Assembly: GCA_012839325.1 (NCBI GenBank)
Contig: DUNQ01000029.1
Span: 17,397-81,396, forward strand
Direction of reading: 5' to 3'
Length of the DNA: 64,000 nucleotides
Source: Candidatus Cloacimonadota bacterium
GTDB taxonomy: Bacteria; Cloacimonadota; Cloacimonadia; Cloacimonadales; Cloacimonadaceae
Below, in pieces: positions 24,554 to 33,718 of this stretch. The position numbers and the translations under genes are program-made. The notes beneath the pieces were generated by a model. The model was not told where the DNA came from. It ran no database searches and worked only from the letters and a program-made list of their open reading frames with translations. The number at the start of each line of letters is the position of its first letter. Position 1 is the first letter of the stretch.

Positions 24554-25654
24554 ATGGATATAATGTTAGCATCATTGCAGGCAATAAAGTTGCAGAACGT
24601 GATCATGCTCCTCATTGGAATGGTCTTGATCTGGCTCGCCATACGCAAAAAATATGAGCCTGCCTTGCTCTTGCCCATGGGTTTTGGAACTATATTGGCA
24701 AATATCCCGAAGTCTGCGGCGATAGGGGAGGGCGGCCCGCTAACCATACTCTTTGATGCGGGGATTAGAACGGAGCTCTTTCCGCTTCTGATCTTCATTG
24801 CCATAGGTGCGATGATTGATTTCACTCCGCTCTTAAAGAGTCCTTTCATGTTGCTTTTTGGAGCTGCGGCTCAATTTGGCATCTTTGTGACCATCCTGCT
24901 GGCGGCAGCTTGGGGCTTTGATATCAAAGAAGCGGCGTCCATCGGCATCATCGGTGCGGCGGATGGACCTACCTCCATCTATGTGGCAAATCGCTTTGCT
25001 CCCAATCTTTTGGGGCCTATCTCCGTGGCGGCGTATTCATATATGGCACTGGTGCCAATCATTCAACCGCCGGTGATAAAGCTGCTCACCACCAAAAAAG
25101 AGCGGCTGATCCGTATGGATTATGAGGATGGCGAGGTTTCGCGCACGGTGAAGATCATCTTTCCCATCGCGATCACGGTCATCGCCGGGCTCTTTGTGCC
25201 GGAGTCTTTGCCCTTGATCGGTTTTCTCATGTTTGGCAATTTGCTGCGTGAGTGCAGGGTCTTGGACAGCCTCTCAAATTCTGCGCAAAATGAGCTGGGT
25301 AATATAATTACGATACTTTTGGGGATCACTATTGCCAGCACCATGCAGGGCGAGCTGTTCCTGCGCAAAGAGACTCTTTTTATCCTGCTTTTGGGGCTGA
25401 TTGCCTTCGTCTTTGATACGGCGGGAGGGGTGCTTTTTGCCAAGCTTTTGAACCTCTTTAGGAAGGAAAAGGTCAATCCTATGATAGGTGCTTGCGGCAT
25501 CTCGGCATTCCCCATGAGTGCGCGTGTTGTGCATCAGATGGGGCAAAAGGAAGATCCTTTCAACTTCCTCTTAATGCCGGCTGTGAGTGTGAATGTGGGC
25601 GGACAGATCGCCTCTGTGATCGCGGGCGGGATATTGCTCTCGCTCTTGGCTTAG
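24554..25654 (+). CDS. Sodium-translocating decarboxylase beta subunit (OadB/GcdB/MmdB family)
   Basis: The 366-residue polytopic membrane protein carries the hallmark GIIGAADGPTSIYVANRFAP (about residues 133-152) and AYSYMALVPIIQPP, regions involved in Na+ binding in this family. MLIGMVLIWLAIRKKYEPAL at the N terminus is also typical. The beta subunit decarboxylates carboxybiotin and exports Na+. No alpha (carboxyltransferase), gamma or biotin carrier gene is adjacent, so partners must be elsewhere. It is followed 11 nt later by cdd. Confidence 0.93.
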   Translation: MDIMLASLQAIKLQNVIMLLIGMVLIWLAIRKKYEPALLLPMGFGTILANIPKSAAIGEGGPLTILFDAGIRTELFPLLIFIAIGAMIDFTPLLKSPFMLLFGAAAQFGIFVTILLAAAWGFDIKEAASIGIIGAADGPTSIYVANRFAPNLLGPISVAAYSYMALVPIIQPPVIKLLTTKKERLIRMDYEDGEVSRTVKIIFPIAITVIAGLFVPESLPLIGFLMFGNLLRECRVLDSLSNSAQNELGNIITILLGITIASTMQGELFLRKETLFILLLGLIAFVFDTAGGVLFAKLLNLFRKEKVNPMIGACGISAFPMSARVVHQMGQKEDPFNFLLMPAVSVNVGGQIASVIAGGILLSLLA

Positions 25655-25665
25655 GTGGGTCGATT

Positions 25666-26049
25666 ATGAATAAAGATATGCAAGAACTTTTAGATGAAGC
25701 AAGAGATGTGGCATCAAAGGCTTATGCTCCATATTCCGGCTTCAAAGTAGGCAGTGCGCTGAGGCTTTCCGATGGTAAGATAATCAGCGGCTGCAACGTG
25801 GAAAACGCCAGTTATTCGCTGAGTATATGTGCCGAACGCAGCGCAATCTTCAAAGCCATCAGCGAAGGCAGGAAGGATATCACAGCGCTCGCTATCTGGG
25901 TGGACAGCGACAAGATCTTCCCTCCCTGTGGCGCTTGCAGGCAAGTTATATATGAGTTTGCGCCCGAGATTCCGATCTGGTATGCAAATGAAAATGAGAC
26001 AGTTAAAACGACAATGCAGGAGCTTTTGCCCGGAGCTTTCATGCTCTGA
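25666..26049 (+). CDS. cdd: Cytidine deaminase
   Basis: The 127-residue protein has the zinc-site signatures of tetrameric cytidine deaminases: GCNVENASYSLSICAERSA (Cys-Ala-Glu, about residues 44-62) and PPCGACRQ near residue 86. It deaminates cytidine and deoxycytidine to uridine forms. The open frame extends upstream inside the oadB-like gene, but ATG 25666 gives the family length and a normal N terminus (KDMQELLDEARDVASKAYAP). Confidence 0.95.
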   Translation: MNKDMQELLDEARDVASKAYAPYSGFKVGSALRLSDGKIISGCNVENASYSLSICAERSAIFKAISEGRKDITALAIWVDSDKIFPPCGACRQVIYEFAPEIPIWYANENETVKTTMQELLPGAFML

Positions 26050-26067
26050 TGTGTGAAGGTATAGGTT

Positions 26068-27192
26068 ATGAAAAAGATTAGAAATATATTACTTATCATG
26101 CTGATGGTCTTTGTGATCACGTCGGCTTTTGGACTCAGTATTCAAATCAGAGGAGAAGCGGGAAGGAAGAACATACCCGAAAAGAAGATCGACGGCATAG
26201 ATTACCTTGCCATCGAAGAGCTTACGCCCGTTTTTAAGTGTATCAGTAAACAAGAAAAAGCCGATCAGAGGCTATATTTTCACCTCTATGGAGAGACCTT
26301 TATATTCCTCGAATCGGCGCCGTATTATACCTTTAAGAATCAATCTTATAATGCTCATTTCCCATTGCTTAGCCAAGGCGGGAAGTATTATATTCCGCTT
26401 AATTTCTTTACGGAACTATTGCCGCAGCACTTTCCCGGGAAGGTGAGCTTTACCCAGAATGTGCTTCGCATAGAAGACCCGCAAGATTATGGCGTGCATG
26501 TGATTGTGCTCGATCCGGGACATGGCGGCAAAGATCCGGGAGCAATCGGCAGAAGGCTGAAAGCCAAGGAAAAAGATATCAATCTCGATGTGGCTCTGAA
26601 GCTCAAAGTCTTGCTCGAAAAGGAACTGGGCTTGCAGGTGCTCATGACGAGGAGTGATGATAGGTTTGTATCCTTGGGCGATAGAACCAAGTTCGCCAAC
26701 GATAACAAGGCAAATCTCTTTATCAGTATTCATGCAAATGCCTCTAAAAGCAGTAGTTCCAAGGGAACCGAGACCTACTATCTCTCTACTGCGGTAACCT
26801 CTGATGCACGCGCTGTGGAAGCACTGGAAAACCAAGTTGTGGATCTCTATGAAGGCGGGGTAGAAGCGCGTAGCAAGTATGACGGGCTGGACTTTATCCT
26901 GAGCGATCTCAGTCAGACCGAGCATCTGGAAAGCAGTAACGAACTTGCCGGCAATATTCAGCAAAACATCGTTGCCGGAACCAGATCCTATGATCGAGGT
27001 GTAAAGCAGGCAAACTTCTATGTCTTGCGCGGTGCTTTCATGCCGGCTGTATTGGTGGAACTGGGCTTCATCTCCAATCCCGAAGAGGAGAGGCTGCTAA
27101 TTGATCCCGACTATCAACAGAGGCTGGCGAGAACCATATTCGAGGGAATAAAACGCTTTAAATATAGGTATGATAGGATACGAAACACATGA
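26068..27192 (+). CDS. N-acetylmuramoyl-L-alanine amidase (Amidase_3, AmiC-like), exported
   Basis: The 374-residue protein begins with a signal sequence (ILLIMLMVFVITSAFG). The catalytic Amidase_3 domain occupies roughly residues 148-370 and shows VLDPGHGGKDPGAIG (zinc His), FISIHANASKS and LVELGFISNPEEERLL with the catalytic Glu. Residues 25-145 resemble a copper amine oxidase-like/AMIN-type N-terminal module, perhaps for envelope targeting. It cleaves the amide between MurNAc and the peptide stem in the periplasm. It overlaps the kinase gene by 4 nt. Confidence 0.9.
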   Translation: MKKIRNILLIMLMVFVITSAFGLSIQIRGEAGRKNIPEKKIDGIDYLAIEELTPVFKCISKQEKADQRLYFHLYGETFIFLESAPYYTFKNQSYNAHFPLLSQGGKYYIPLNFFTELLPQHFPGKVSFTQNVLRIEDPQDYGVHVIVLDPGHGGKDPGAIGRRLKAKEKDINLDVALKLKVLLEKELGLQVLMTRSDDRFVSLGDRTKFANDNKANLFISIHANASKSSSSKGTETYYLSTAVTSDARAVEALENQVVDLYEGGVEARSKYDGLDFILSDLSQTEHLESSNELAGNIQQNIVAGTRSYDRGVKQANFYVLRGAFMPAVLVELGFISNPEEERLLIDPDYQQRLARTIFEGIKRFKYRYDRIRNT

Positions 27193-27974
27193 ATAGCAAG
27201 GATGAGGCACCCAAGGATAAGGGGTCTGCAGGCAAAGACTTAGACAGGCTGGATGGGGACCGTGCCTTTAGAGCGAAGAAGTCTTTTATCGCCAATATCA
27301 GCCATGAGATTCGCACTCCGATGAATGCCATTATGGGCTTTGCTCAGATGCTCAAAAATAGCGATCTCAGCGAAGAACAAGATGAGTATGTAGATGTCAT
27401 AATCGATAGTGGGACAAAGCTTTTGAGCATTATACACAGCCTCCTTGAGCTATCTAACTTGGAGACCGGTGAGGCAGCCGTGAAGCCCGTTATTTGCGAT
27501 ATGTATCTATTCTTCAGCCGGCTTTGGCAGAACTGTGAAATGCAGATAAAAAGCAAACAATTAGACCCCGTTTTGGAGCTCCCGAGCGAGTTGCCGAAAG
27601 TGATAATAGACGAAGATAAGTTGGAAAGAGTGCTTGATCTTTTGATCTCCAATGCCGTCAAATTCACAGGTAGCGGGATGGTGCAGCTCAGCGTTGAAAT
27701 GGAATCCGACGATGACGAATATCAGCTTGTAATCAATGTTTGCGATACAGGTTGCGGCATCGCTCCCCATAGAATGAGGACCATCTACGATATCTTTGAG
27801 CAAGGAGATTCCGGCATCACCAGAACCCACTCAGGCTTAGGCTTGGGCTTAAGCATAGTGAGCAGGCTTGTAGAGCTCATGGGCGGTGATATCTTGGCAT
27901 CCTCCGTGGTGGGAGCAGGCACCTGTTTCAAGCTCATCCTTCCCGTGGAAATCTATAAAGAATATGGCGCTTAA
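27189..27974 (+). CDS. Soluble sensor histidine kinase without sensor domain
   Basis: The 261-residue protein consists almost only of a HisKA domain (FIANISHEIRTPMNAIMGFAQ, phospho-His near residue 39) and a HATPase_c domain (DLLISNAVKFT N box, VCDTGCGIAP G1 box, HSGLGLGLSIVSRL G2 box). No membrane segment or PAS/GAF sensor is visible; the first 30 residues are polar and charged. No response regulator gene is adjacent. It is coupled to the amidase upstream (4-nt overlap) and the radical SAM gene downstream (11-nt overlap). Confidence 0.9.
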   Translation: MNSKDEAPKDKGSAGKDLDRLDGDRAFRAKKSFIANISHEIRTPMNAIMGFAQMLKNSDLSEEQDEYVDVIIDSGTKLLSIIHSLLELSNLETGEAAVKPVICDMYLFFSRLWQNCEMQIKSKQLDPVLELPSELPKVIIDEDKLERVLDLLISNAVKFTGSGMVQLSVEMESDDDEYQLVINVCDTGCGIAPHRMRTIYDIFEQGDSGITRTHSGLGLGLSIVSRLVELMGGDILASSVVGAGTCFKLILPVEIYKEYGA

Positions 27975-29247
27975 GATACTGAGCTTAGACAGTTTCGGGC
28001 AGGCTTATGAAGCAGGCTTAAGGGAGGGCGATACCATTCTCAGCATCAATGGCTTTGAGATTCATGACATCCTGCAACTTGAAAGATATAGCTCGGAATA
28101 TGAGCTTAATATAGACTATTTGGACGCCGGCGGTGCAGAGCAAAGCCTCGTTATACAGCGAGAATGGGGGCGCAGCTTGGGCATAGATAAAGTGGACTAT
28201 CGTCCGCGCATGTGCTCAAACAATTGCATATTCTGTTTTATAGACCAAATGCCGCCCAATCTGAGGCGTAGTCTCTATGTGAAAGACGACGACTATCTGC
28301 TCTCGCAAACCTATGGGAATTATATCACTTTGACCAATCTCAATGAGGAAGACTTGAATCGCATCTGCGAGGACGATATCAACCCGCTCTTTGTTTCCTT
28401 GCATACCACAGATCCCATTCTGAGACAGACCATGATGCGCTCGGCAAAGCCAATTGATCCGCTTGAAGTCATGCTGGAACTGGCAGATTGCGGAGTGAGC
28501 TTTCACGTTCAATTCGTTGTGGTGCCAGGCTATAACAATGGCGATAAGCTATGGGAGTCGCTCAGCGAATTACTCGAAGCAGAGCTGGATATCCTCTCCA
28601 TCGGCATCGTGCCTGTGGGGCTGAGTAAGTTCCGTGATGGGCTCTGTGAATTGCGCGGCTTCGATGAAGCTTCCGCGCGTGATCTGCTCAAGCTGGTCTC
28701 GGATTTCAGAGAAGAACACGGTTGTGATATAGTCTATCCCGCCGATGAGTTCTATGTTTTAGCCGGATATGAGCCGCCTGAATACGACTTTTACCACGGC
28801 TTCCCGCAACTGGAAAATGGCATAGGCATGCTACGCTTGGGCTATGAGAACTTCACGGATCAGAAAGATGCGCTCGTGCATGAGTTCAAAGAAAGCGGCA
28901 AGAAACATCTCCTGATCTGCTCAGAAAGCGCAGAGAGACACATCAAGGGCATCAAGGATGAGCTCAACTCTCTCTTAGGCGAAACACAACTGAGACATCA
29001 GACAATCCGGAACGACTTCTTGGGCGAAAAGATCACAGTTGCCGGACTCTTAAGCGCCAAAGATATCATCGCACAGGAAAATAGCGAAGAGGGCGAAGTA
29101 ATCGTGCTTCCCGAAAGCATATTCAACTTTGAAGGACTGACCTTGGATGACATGGATATCAACGCGATACAAGCAGAGCTAAAGCGCGAAATCCTCGTAT
29201 GCGACCCGCTTTGGCAGGCATGGGAGAGACATCCTTTCACGCATTAA
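27964..29247 (+). CDS. DUF512 family radical SAM protein with N-terminal PDZ-like domain
   Basis: The 427-residue protein begins with a PDZ-like segment (GQAYEAGLREGDTILSINGFEI, i.e. GLREGDTILSINGFEI about residues 16-31). Then comes the SAM-cluster motif CSNNCIFCFIDQMP near residue 82, CxxxCxxC with the FCFIDQ signature of the DUF512 family (COG1625). The C-terminal DUF512 region includes VPVGLSKFRDGLCELR. The reaction is unknown. The start is ATG 27964, inside the kinase 3' end; the frame's further upstream codons lack family similarity. Confidence 0.87.
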   Translation: MALKILSLDSFGQAYEAGLREGDTILSINGFEIHDILQLERYSSEYELNIDYLDAGGAEQSLVIQREWGRSLGIDKVDYRPRMCSNNCIFCFIDQMPPNLRRSLYVKDDDYLLSQTYGNYITLTNLNEEDLNRICEDDINPLFVSLHTTDPILRQTMMRSAKPIDPLEVMLELADCGVSFHVQFVVVPGYNNGDKLWESLSELLEAELDILSIGIVPVGLSKFRDGLCELRGFDEASARDLLKLVSDFREEHGCDIVYPADEFYVLAGYEPPEYDFYHGFPQLENGIGMLRLGYENFTDQKDALVHEFKESGKKHLLICSESAERHIKGIKDELNSLLGETQLRHQTIRNDFLGEKITVAGLLSAKDIIAQENSEEGEVIVLPESIFNFEGLTLDDMDINAIQAELKREILVCDPLWQAWERHPFTH

Positions 29248-29379
29248 ACAGCCCGCTTTTATATAGGACAAGACAGCCGTATTTCCATTCTTATCCCCAA
29301 AGCAAAGATTTTACTTGAATGTTTTTCCCACTCCTATATCTTGACATTCATGAAAAAACGCTATTTTAAGGAGCTATAG

Positions 29380-29859
29380 ATGAGAGTTATTCAAGGAAGT
29401 TTGGTCTCCAAAGGCTATCGCTTCAGCATCGTGGTGAGCCGCTTTAACGAGCTCATCAGTGGAAAGCTGTTGGAAGGCGCTTTGGATTGCCTTAAACGCA
29501 GTGAAGTCAGAGATGAGGACATTACCGTTATCTGGGTTCCCGGCGCATTTGAGATCCCGCTCGTAGCGCAGAAAGCTGCAAGTGATCCCAATACCGACGC
29601 CGTGATCTGTCTTGGAGCTGTGATCCGCGGTTCCACTCCCCATTTCGAGTATGTTTCTGCTGAGGTGAGCAAGGGCGTAGCCCAAGCCGGTTTAGCCTCA
29701 CAAAAGCCGGTGATCTTCGGCGTGCTTACCACAGACAGCGTGGATCAAGCGATCGAAAGAGCCGGAACCAAAGCCGGAAACAAAGGCTTCAGCGCAGCCA
29801 CCAGTGCCGTAGAAATGGTGAACCTCATGCGGGAGATGAAAGATGGGTCAAAGGCGTAA
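29380..29859 (+). CDS. ribH: 6,7-dimethyl-8-ribityllumazine synthase
   Basis: The 159-residue protein matches RibH in length and motifs: [17 protein letters not shown] near residue 18, [10 protein letters not shown] near 50, [14 protein letters not shown] near 82 and [17 protein letters not shown] near 112. It condenses the ribityl-aminouracil with dihydroxybutanone phosphate in riboflavin synthesis. AAGGAG precedes the ATG. TTGACA at 29341 is too close to the start to serve as an ordinary -35 with a leader. It overlaps nusB by 17 nt, a common ribH-nusB pairing. Confidence 0.97.
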   Translation: MRVIQGSLVSKGYRFSIVVSRFNELISGKLLEGALDCLKRSEVRDEDITVIWVPGAFEIPLVAQKAASDPNTDAVICLGAVIRGSTPHFEYVSAEVSKGVAQAGLASQKPVIFGVLTTDSVDQAIERAGTKAGNKGFSAATSAVEMVNLMREMKDGSKA

Positions 29860-30313
29860 GGCAAGAGAGATCGCCGTTCAGAGCATGTATGTTCTGGACT
29901 TTGCTGATGTAACCGAGGAGTTTCGCGAATACAGTTTGCTCAACGCCTATCCCGATATCTTGAATCAGATCAGCTCGGCGGACAACATCAAAAGCGGCTC
30001 ATCGGTCTATGCTTTTGCCGACGAACTTATCAAGAACACCATTATCAATATCGAAGACATAGAGGCAGAGATAGATAAACATACCGACCATTGGTCACTC
30101 GAGACCATTGCGCATCTGGATAAGAGCCTGATGCTTATCGCGGTCTATGAACTGATGTTTACAGACACCCCTTCTGCCGTGATCATCAACGAGGCGATAG
30201 AGATCGCCAAGAAGTTTTGCAGCGAGCATACCGGTGGCTTTGTCAACGGTATCTTGGATGCCATCAATAAAGGCATCCCGCACAGCATGCCGGGAAGAAA
30301 GAGGCCCACATAA
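29843..30313 (+). CDS. nusB: Transcription antitermination factor NusB
   Basis: The 156-residue helical protein begins [18 protein letters not shown], the NusB/RNA-binding N terminus, and continues with [22 protein letters not shown] and [21 protein letters not shown](G) near the C terminus, as expected. NusB with NusE supports rRNA antitermination. The start overlaps the ribH 3' end by 17 nt. Confidence 0.95.
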   Translation: MGQRRKAREIAVQSMYVLDFADVTEEFREYSLLNAYPDILNQISSADNIKSGSSVYAFADELIKNTIINIEDIEAEIDKHTDHWSLETIAHLDKSLMLIAVYELMFTDTPSAVIINEAIEIAKKFCSEHTGGFVNGILDAINKGIPHSMPGRKRPT

Positions 30314-30315
30314 AA

Positions 30316-31203
30316 ATGACTATACAAGCCAGCATAGGAATCTTTGCCCACAACGAAGAGGCGAACATCCTGCATCTGCTTAAAGCCATCATGGCTCAAA
30401 AGCTGAAGCAGGTAGAGATTGTCGAAGTTATCGTCGTCTCCAGCGCCAGCACAGATAAAACAGATGAATTAGTTCAAGAGTTTGCCGAGGACAACCCCAA
30501 AGTTCGGCTGTATATACAGGCAAAAAGAGAGGGCAAGTCCAGTGCTATCAATCTCTTCATCAAAGAAGCGATATCCGAGGTCTTGGTAGTGATCTCCGGC
30601 GATGTTATCCCCGAAGAAAATACCATTGAGCTCTTAGTATCTGCCTTTAATGACAAACAGATAGGCGCAACCGGCGGACGTCCCGTTCCCGTGAATCCTG
30701 ATAACACTTTCATTGGCTATGCCGTGAACCTGCTTTGGCGCATGCACCACAGGATGGCACTGATCTCGCCCAAATTAGGCGAAATGATAGCCTTCCGCAA
30801 GCTGATGGACGAGATCCCCAAAGAGAGCGCAGTGGACGAAGCCAGCATAGAAGCAATCATCCGCAGCGAAGGTCTGCAACTCAAATACATCCCCAATGCC
30901 AAGATCATCAACAAGGGCCCCGAGAATGTGCGCGATTTCATCAAGCAACGTCGCCGCATCCAAAACGGCCATCTCTGGCTCAAGAGAGCGCAGGAATATG
31001 AAGTTGTGTCCCAGGACAGCGGACTCCTCCTTAAGATCTTTTGGCAAGAACTCATGGACAGACCCGGTGATATCTTCCGCATGGCAGGCGTGATCCTGCT
31101 TGAGGTATATTGCCGCGCCTTAGGCAGTTGGGACTATCATGTCCGCGGTAAAAACCCCTTCGCTTGGGAAATCTCCAAAAGCACAAAGAAAGTAAAGAGT
31201 TAA
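30316..31203 (+). CDS. Family 2 glycosyltransferase
   Basis: The 295-residue GT-A protein opens IGIFAHNEEANILHLLKAIM (about residues 7-26), then VVSSASTDKTDELVQEF and VISGDVIPEENTIELL, where the DxD-like position is GDVIPE. No clear membrane segment is present except a hydrophobic stretch near VILLEVYCRALGSWDY at residue 258. It probably adds sugars to a surface glycan from a nucleotide-sugar donor. It starts 2 nt after nusB and is followed by the radical SAM gene at 7 nt. Confidence 0.85.
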   Translation: MTIQASIGIFAHNEEANILHLLKAIMAQKLKQVEIVEVIVVSSASTDKTDELVQEFAEDNPKVRLYIQAKREGKSSAINLFIKEAISEVLVVISGDVIPEENTIELLVSAFNDKQIGATGGRPVPVNPDNTFIGYAVNLLWRMHHRMALISPKLGEMIAFRKLMDEIPKESAVDEASIEAIIRSEGLQLKYIPNAKIINKGPENVRDFIKQRRRIQNGHLWLKRAQEYEVVSQDSGLLLKIFWQELMDRPGDIFRMAGVILLEVYCRALGSWDYHVRGKNPFAWEISKSTKKVKS

Positions 31204-31210
31204 GCGTATT

Positions 31211-32293
31211 ATGATCTCAGTAGCCTATCGCATCGTGCTTTACTGGATGGCAAAGTATCTCGGTTTCCCCAGACTTTTGCCGATGAACTACACCGTTAGC
31301 CTGCTTTATTCTTGCAATTCGCGCTGCAACACCTGCCGCGTATGGCGCAAGAAGGCAAAGAACCTCACAGTGGATGAATATGCCAAGATCTTCAAGAGCG
31401 TAGGGAGATCGCCATATTGGATCACCTTCAGCGGCGGCGAGCCCTTCCTCAGACGCGATCTCACCGAAGTAATTACCACGATCTACAAGATTTCCCGTCC
31501 GCGCATCATAAACATCCCCACCAACGGCATCTTGGTAAACACAATAGTGGAAGAGACCAAGAAGATTTCCAAGAACTGCCCCAAAGCACAGATCATCGTC
31601 AACATATCCATAGACGGGATCGGTGAACAGCACGACGAGATCCGCAACGTTCCCGGCAATTATAAGAAGGCAATCGCCACCTTTAACAAACTGAAAGCCC
31701 TGAACTTACCCAATGTGAATGTCGGCATACACACCGTGATTTCCAGCTTCAATGTGGATAGCTTCTTCTCCGTGGCAAATGAGCTTATGCGCCTGCAACC
31801 TGATAGCTACATCACCGAGATCGCCGGCGAGCGCGAAGAACTCGACACGATCGGCTTGGACATCGTTCCCGGCATGGTGGCATACAAATCCGCCATAGAC
31901 TACCTCATACATCGCATCAAAAACGAGAAATACACCGGCATGGCAAAGATCACAATGGCTTTCAGGATAGAATATTACAACTATGTGAAGAAGATCATGC
32001 GCGATGAGAAGCAGGTCATTCCCTGTTATTCCGGCTTGGCTTCTTGCCAGATCTCGCCGGACGGAGACGTATGGACATGCTGCGTGAAAGCAAAGCCTTT
32101 GGGCAACCTGCGCGACACCAAATATAAGTTCAAAAAGGTCTGGTATTCAAGGATTGCCAAGAGAGAACGCAAAAGCATACATCGCAAAGAATGCCACTGC
32201 ACCCTGGCAAATGCCGCCTACACCAATATGCTGATGCACATTCCAACCCTCTTCAGAGTGAGTTACAGATCCTTCATCAAATGGTGGAGCTAA
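31211..32293 (+). CDS. Radical SAM protein with SPASM-like C terminus
   Basis: The 360-residue enzyme has the SAM-cluster motif CNSRCNTCRVW near residue 35 (CX3CX2C), FSGGEPFLRRDL near residue 75, and a C-terminal CYSGLASCQISPDGDVWTCC block plus CHCT, i.e. SPASM-type auxiliary cluster cysteines. Family members modify peptides, sugars or aminoglycosides. The N terminus has a hydrophobic stretch (VAYRIVLYWMAKYLGF) that may touch the membrane. It is located between a glycosyltransferase and a membrane pseudo-phosphatase, so surface-glycan or peptide maturation is plausible but unproven. Confidence 0.8.
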   Translation: MISVAYRIVLYWMAKYLGFPRLLPMNYTVSLLYSCNSRCNTCRVWRKKAKNLTVDEYAKIFKSVGRSPYWITFSGGEPFLRRDLTEVITTIYKISRPRIINIPTNGILVNTIVEETKKISKNCPKAQIIVNISIDGIGEQHDEIRNVPGNYKKAIATFNKLKALNLPNVNVGIHTVISSFNVDSFFSVANELMRLQPDSYITEIAGEREELDTIGLDIVPGMVAYKSAIDYLIHRIKNEKYTGMAKITMAFRIEYYNYVKKIMRDEKQVIPCYSGLASCQISPDGDVWTCCVKAKPLGNLRDTKYKFKKVWYSRIAKRERKSIHRKECHCTLANAAYTNMLMHIPTLFRVSYRSFIKWWS

Positions 32294-33703
32294 ATGTTAG
32301 CGCTGGAGCATAGCAATCTCGTTCCGCCTTACAGCCTCATAGAAAGCAGGCTGAGCCAAGACGGGCGTTTCGGCTGGATCATGGCGATTCGGCACCCCGA
32401 AAAAGATGACGTTTTAGAAGAGATCACGGCAGAGATTATCCTTGCCTTGCGCGCTGCAGAAGCCCATGAGATCAACCGCATGGAAGCGGAAAAGTGGCTC
32501 AAAGAGTTCTTTGCAGACCTGCATTGGAAGCTGCACGCATCGCTGAGGAAGACTGATCTCAACGAGAAAGGACTCTCCTTATTCTTCGCGCTCATCTACG
32601 ACCACGAGATTTTCTATGTGCAATTCGGCAGGATCTTTTGCGCCATATCCGACGGCAAAAAGCTGAGCATATCCGGCGCCGACCACAGAAAGTATCGCAT
32701 GCAAACCTTTGAAAAGCTCAACCTTCTGGGCTTTGCTCCCTACGACATCCGCTTCAGGATACACAGGGAATTCATCGAAAAAGACCAGCGTTTTATTGCC
32801 CTCAGCGCGAACCTTGCCCCAAAGGTGTTTGACACTTATAAAGACCCCGACGGCATGCAGTTTTTCTTGGATTCAAACAAGAGCGGGGAAGACGGTGTCT
32901 GGCTGACGCTCACAAGCAGGCCGATGGCTAACAAGCCGAAACGCAAGCGACTTACCCGCCTGCAGATCAGCACCATCATCATACTTTCACTTACTTTGCT
33001 GGCAACACTTTACATGCTTTTTGGCAACAGAGTGATAGAGCAATTTTGGCACAAAACAAGGCTGAATGTGCAACACACCAAAAGCATGAGATTGGAGCAG
33101 ATTCCCAACAGTCTGGCAGAAGATACGCAAAACATTCTCAAATATATAAATCGCATCGTAAACCAGCCCGCCCGCGAGATAGAACTGGGCGTAACCTGGA
33201 GCGCGACCTTGCCTTACACCATAACTAGCACCCCCGTTTTCAGCCGCGACAATATCTTCCTCTCTGCCGGCGAGCATCTCTTGGCTTTCGACAAAAAGAC
33301 CCGCGAACTGAGATGGAAGAAGTCTTTCGAGAGCCATATCAACGCGATTTCCTTCAGCGATGCCGTGCTCATCGTATATCTCGAAAACGACGAAGCGATA
33401 GGCATCCGCGATGACGGCAGCGTGATTTGGGAGCATGAATTGCCTTGTCCGCAAGAGGATCTCGGCAGACTCAAACCCAGCCGCATCAGCCCAGAGGATG
33501 ATCCCCGTCTGATGCGCTCAATCAGCGTTGTGCCCTCGCTCAGCCATATCACCATCCTCGATCCCGCCCGCGGTGAAAACCTTTCTTCAGTAAGCTTTAC
33601 GAATGAGATCATCAGCCTCTCTGCCTACGATAATTACGCATATTGTTTCTACGCAGTTGTCGATGACGGCATACTTTGCATCAATCTCAAAATAGATAAC
33701 TAA
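32294..33703 (+). CDS. Membrane protein: degenerate PP2C-like domain plus periplasmic propeller-like domain
   Basis: The 469-residue protein starts directly after the radical SAM stop. Residues 1-210 resemble a PP2C/SpoIIE-type phosphatase: the order GWIMAIRHPEKDD, then LSLFFALIYDHEIFYVQFG, then AISDGKKLSIS mirrors PP2C, but the metal-binding DGxGG and GDSR motifs are missing, so it is probably catalytically dead. One membrane helix (about 227-245, STIIILSLTLLATLYMLFG) follows a basic stop-transfer KPKRKRLTR. The outer part has PQQ/propeller-like repeats (DNIFLSAGEHLLAFDKKTRE). I would expect a scaffold or sensor role, with moderate confidence in the fold. Confidence 0.6.
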   Translation: MLALEHSNLVPPYSLIESRLSQDGRFGWIMAIRHPEKDDVLEEITAEIILALRAAEAHEINRMEAEKWLKEFFADLHWKLHASLRKTDLNEKGLSLFFALIYDHEIFYVQFGRIFCAISDGKKLSISGADHRKYRMQTFEKLNLLGFAPYDIRFRIHREFIEKDQRFIALSANLAPKVFDTYKDPDGMQFFLDSNKSGEDGVWLTLTSRPMANKPKRKRLTRLQISTIIILSLTLLATLYMLFGNRVIEQFWHKTRLNVQHTKSMRLEQIPNSLAEDTQNILKYINRIVNQPAREIELGVTWSATLPYTITSTPVFSRDNIFLSAGEHLLAFDKKTRELRWKKSFESHINAISFSDAVLIVYLENDEAIGIRDDGSVIWEHELPCPQEDLGRLKPSRISPEDDPRLMRSISVVPSLSHITILDPARGENLSSVSFTNEIISLSAYDNYAYCFYAVVDDGILCINLKIDN

Positions 33704-33718
33704 GAGGGTGCGATTTTC

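Noticed and set aside
27886..27963. Longer N terminus for the DUF512 radical SAM protein
   Set aside because: The extra 26 codons overlap the histidine kinase G2-box region and have no protein-like pattern; ATG 27964 starts the PDZ-like domain.
29341..29369. TTGACA-17-TTTTAA as a ribH promoter
   Set aside because: The implied transcription start would fall within a few nt of the ATG and the ribosome-binding site would lie in the -10; I do not list it.
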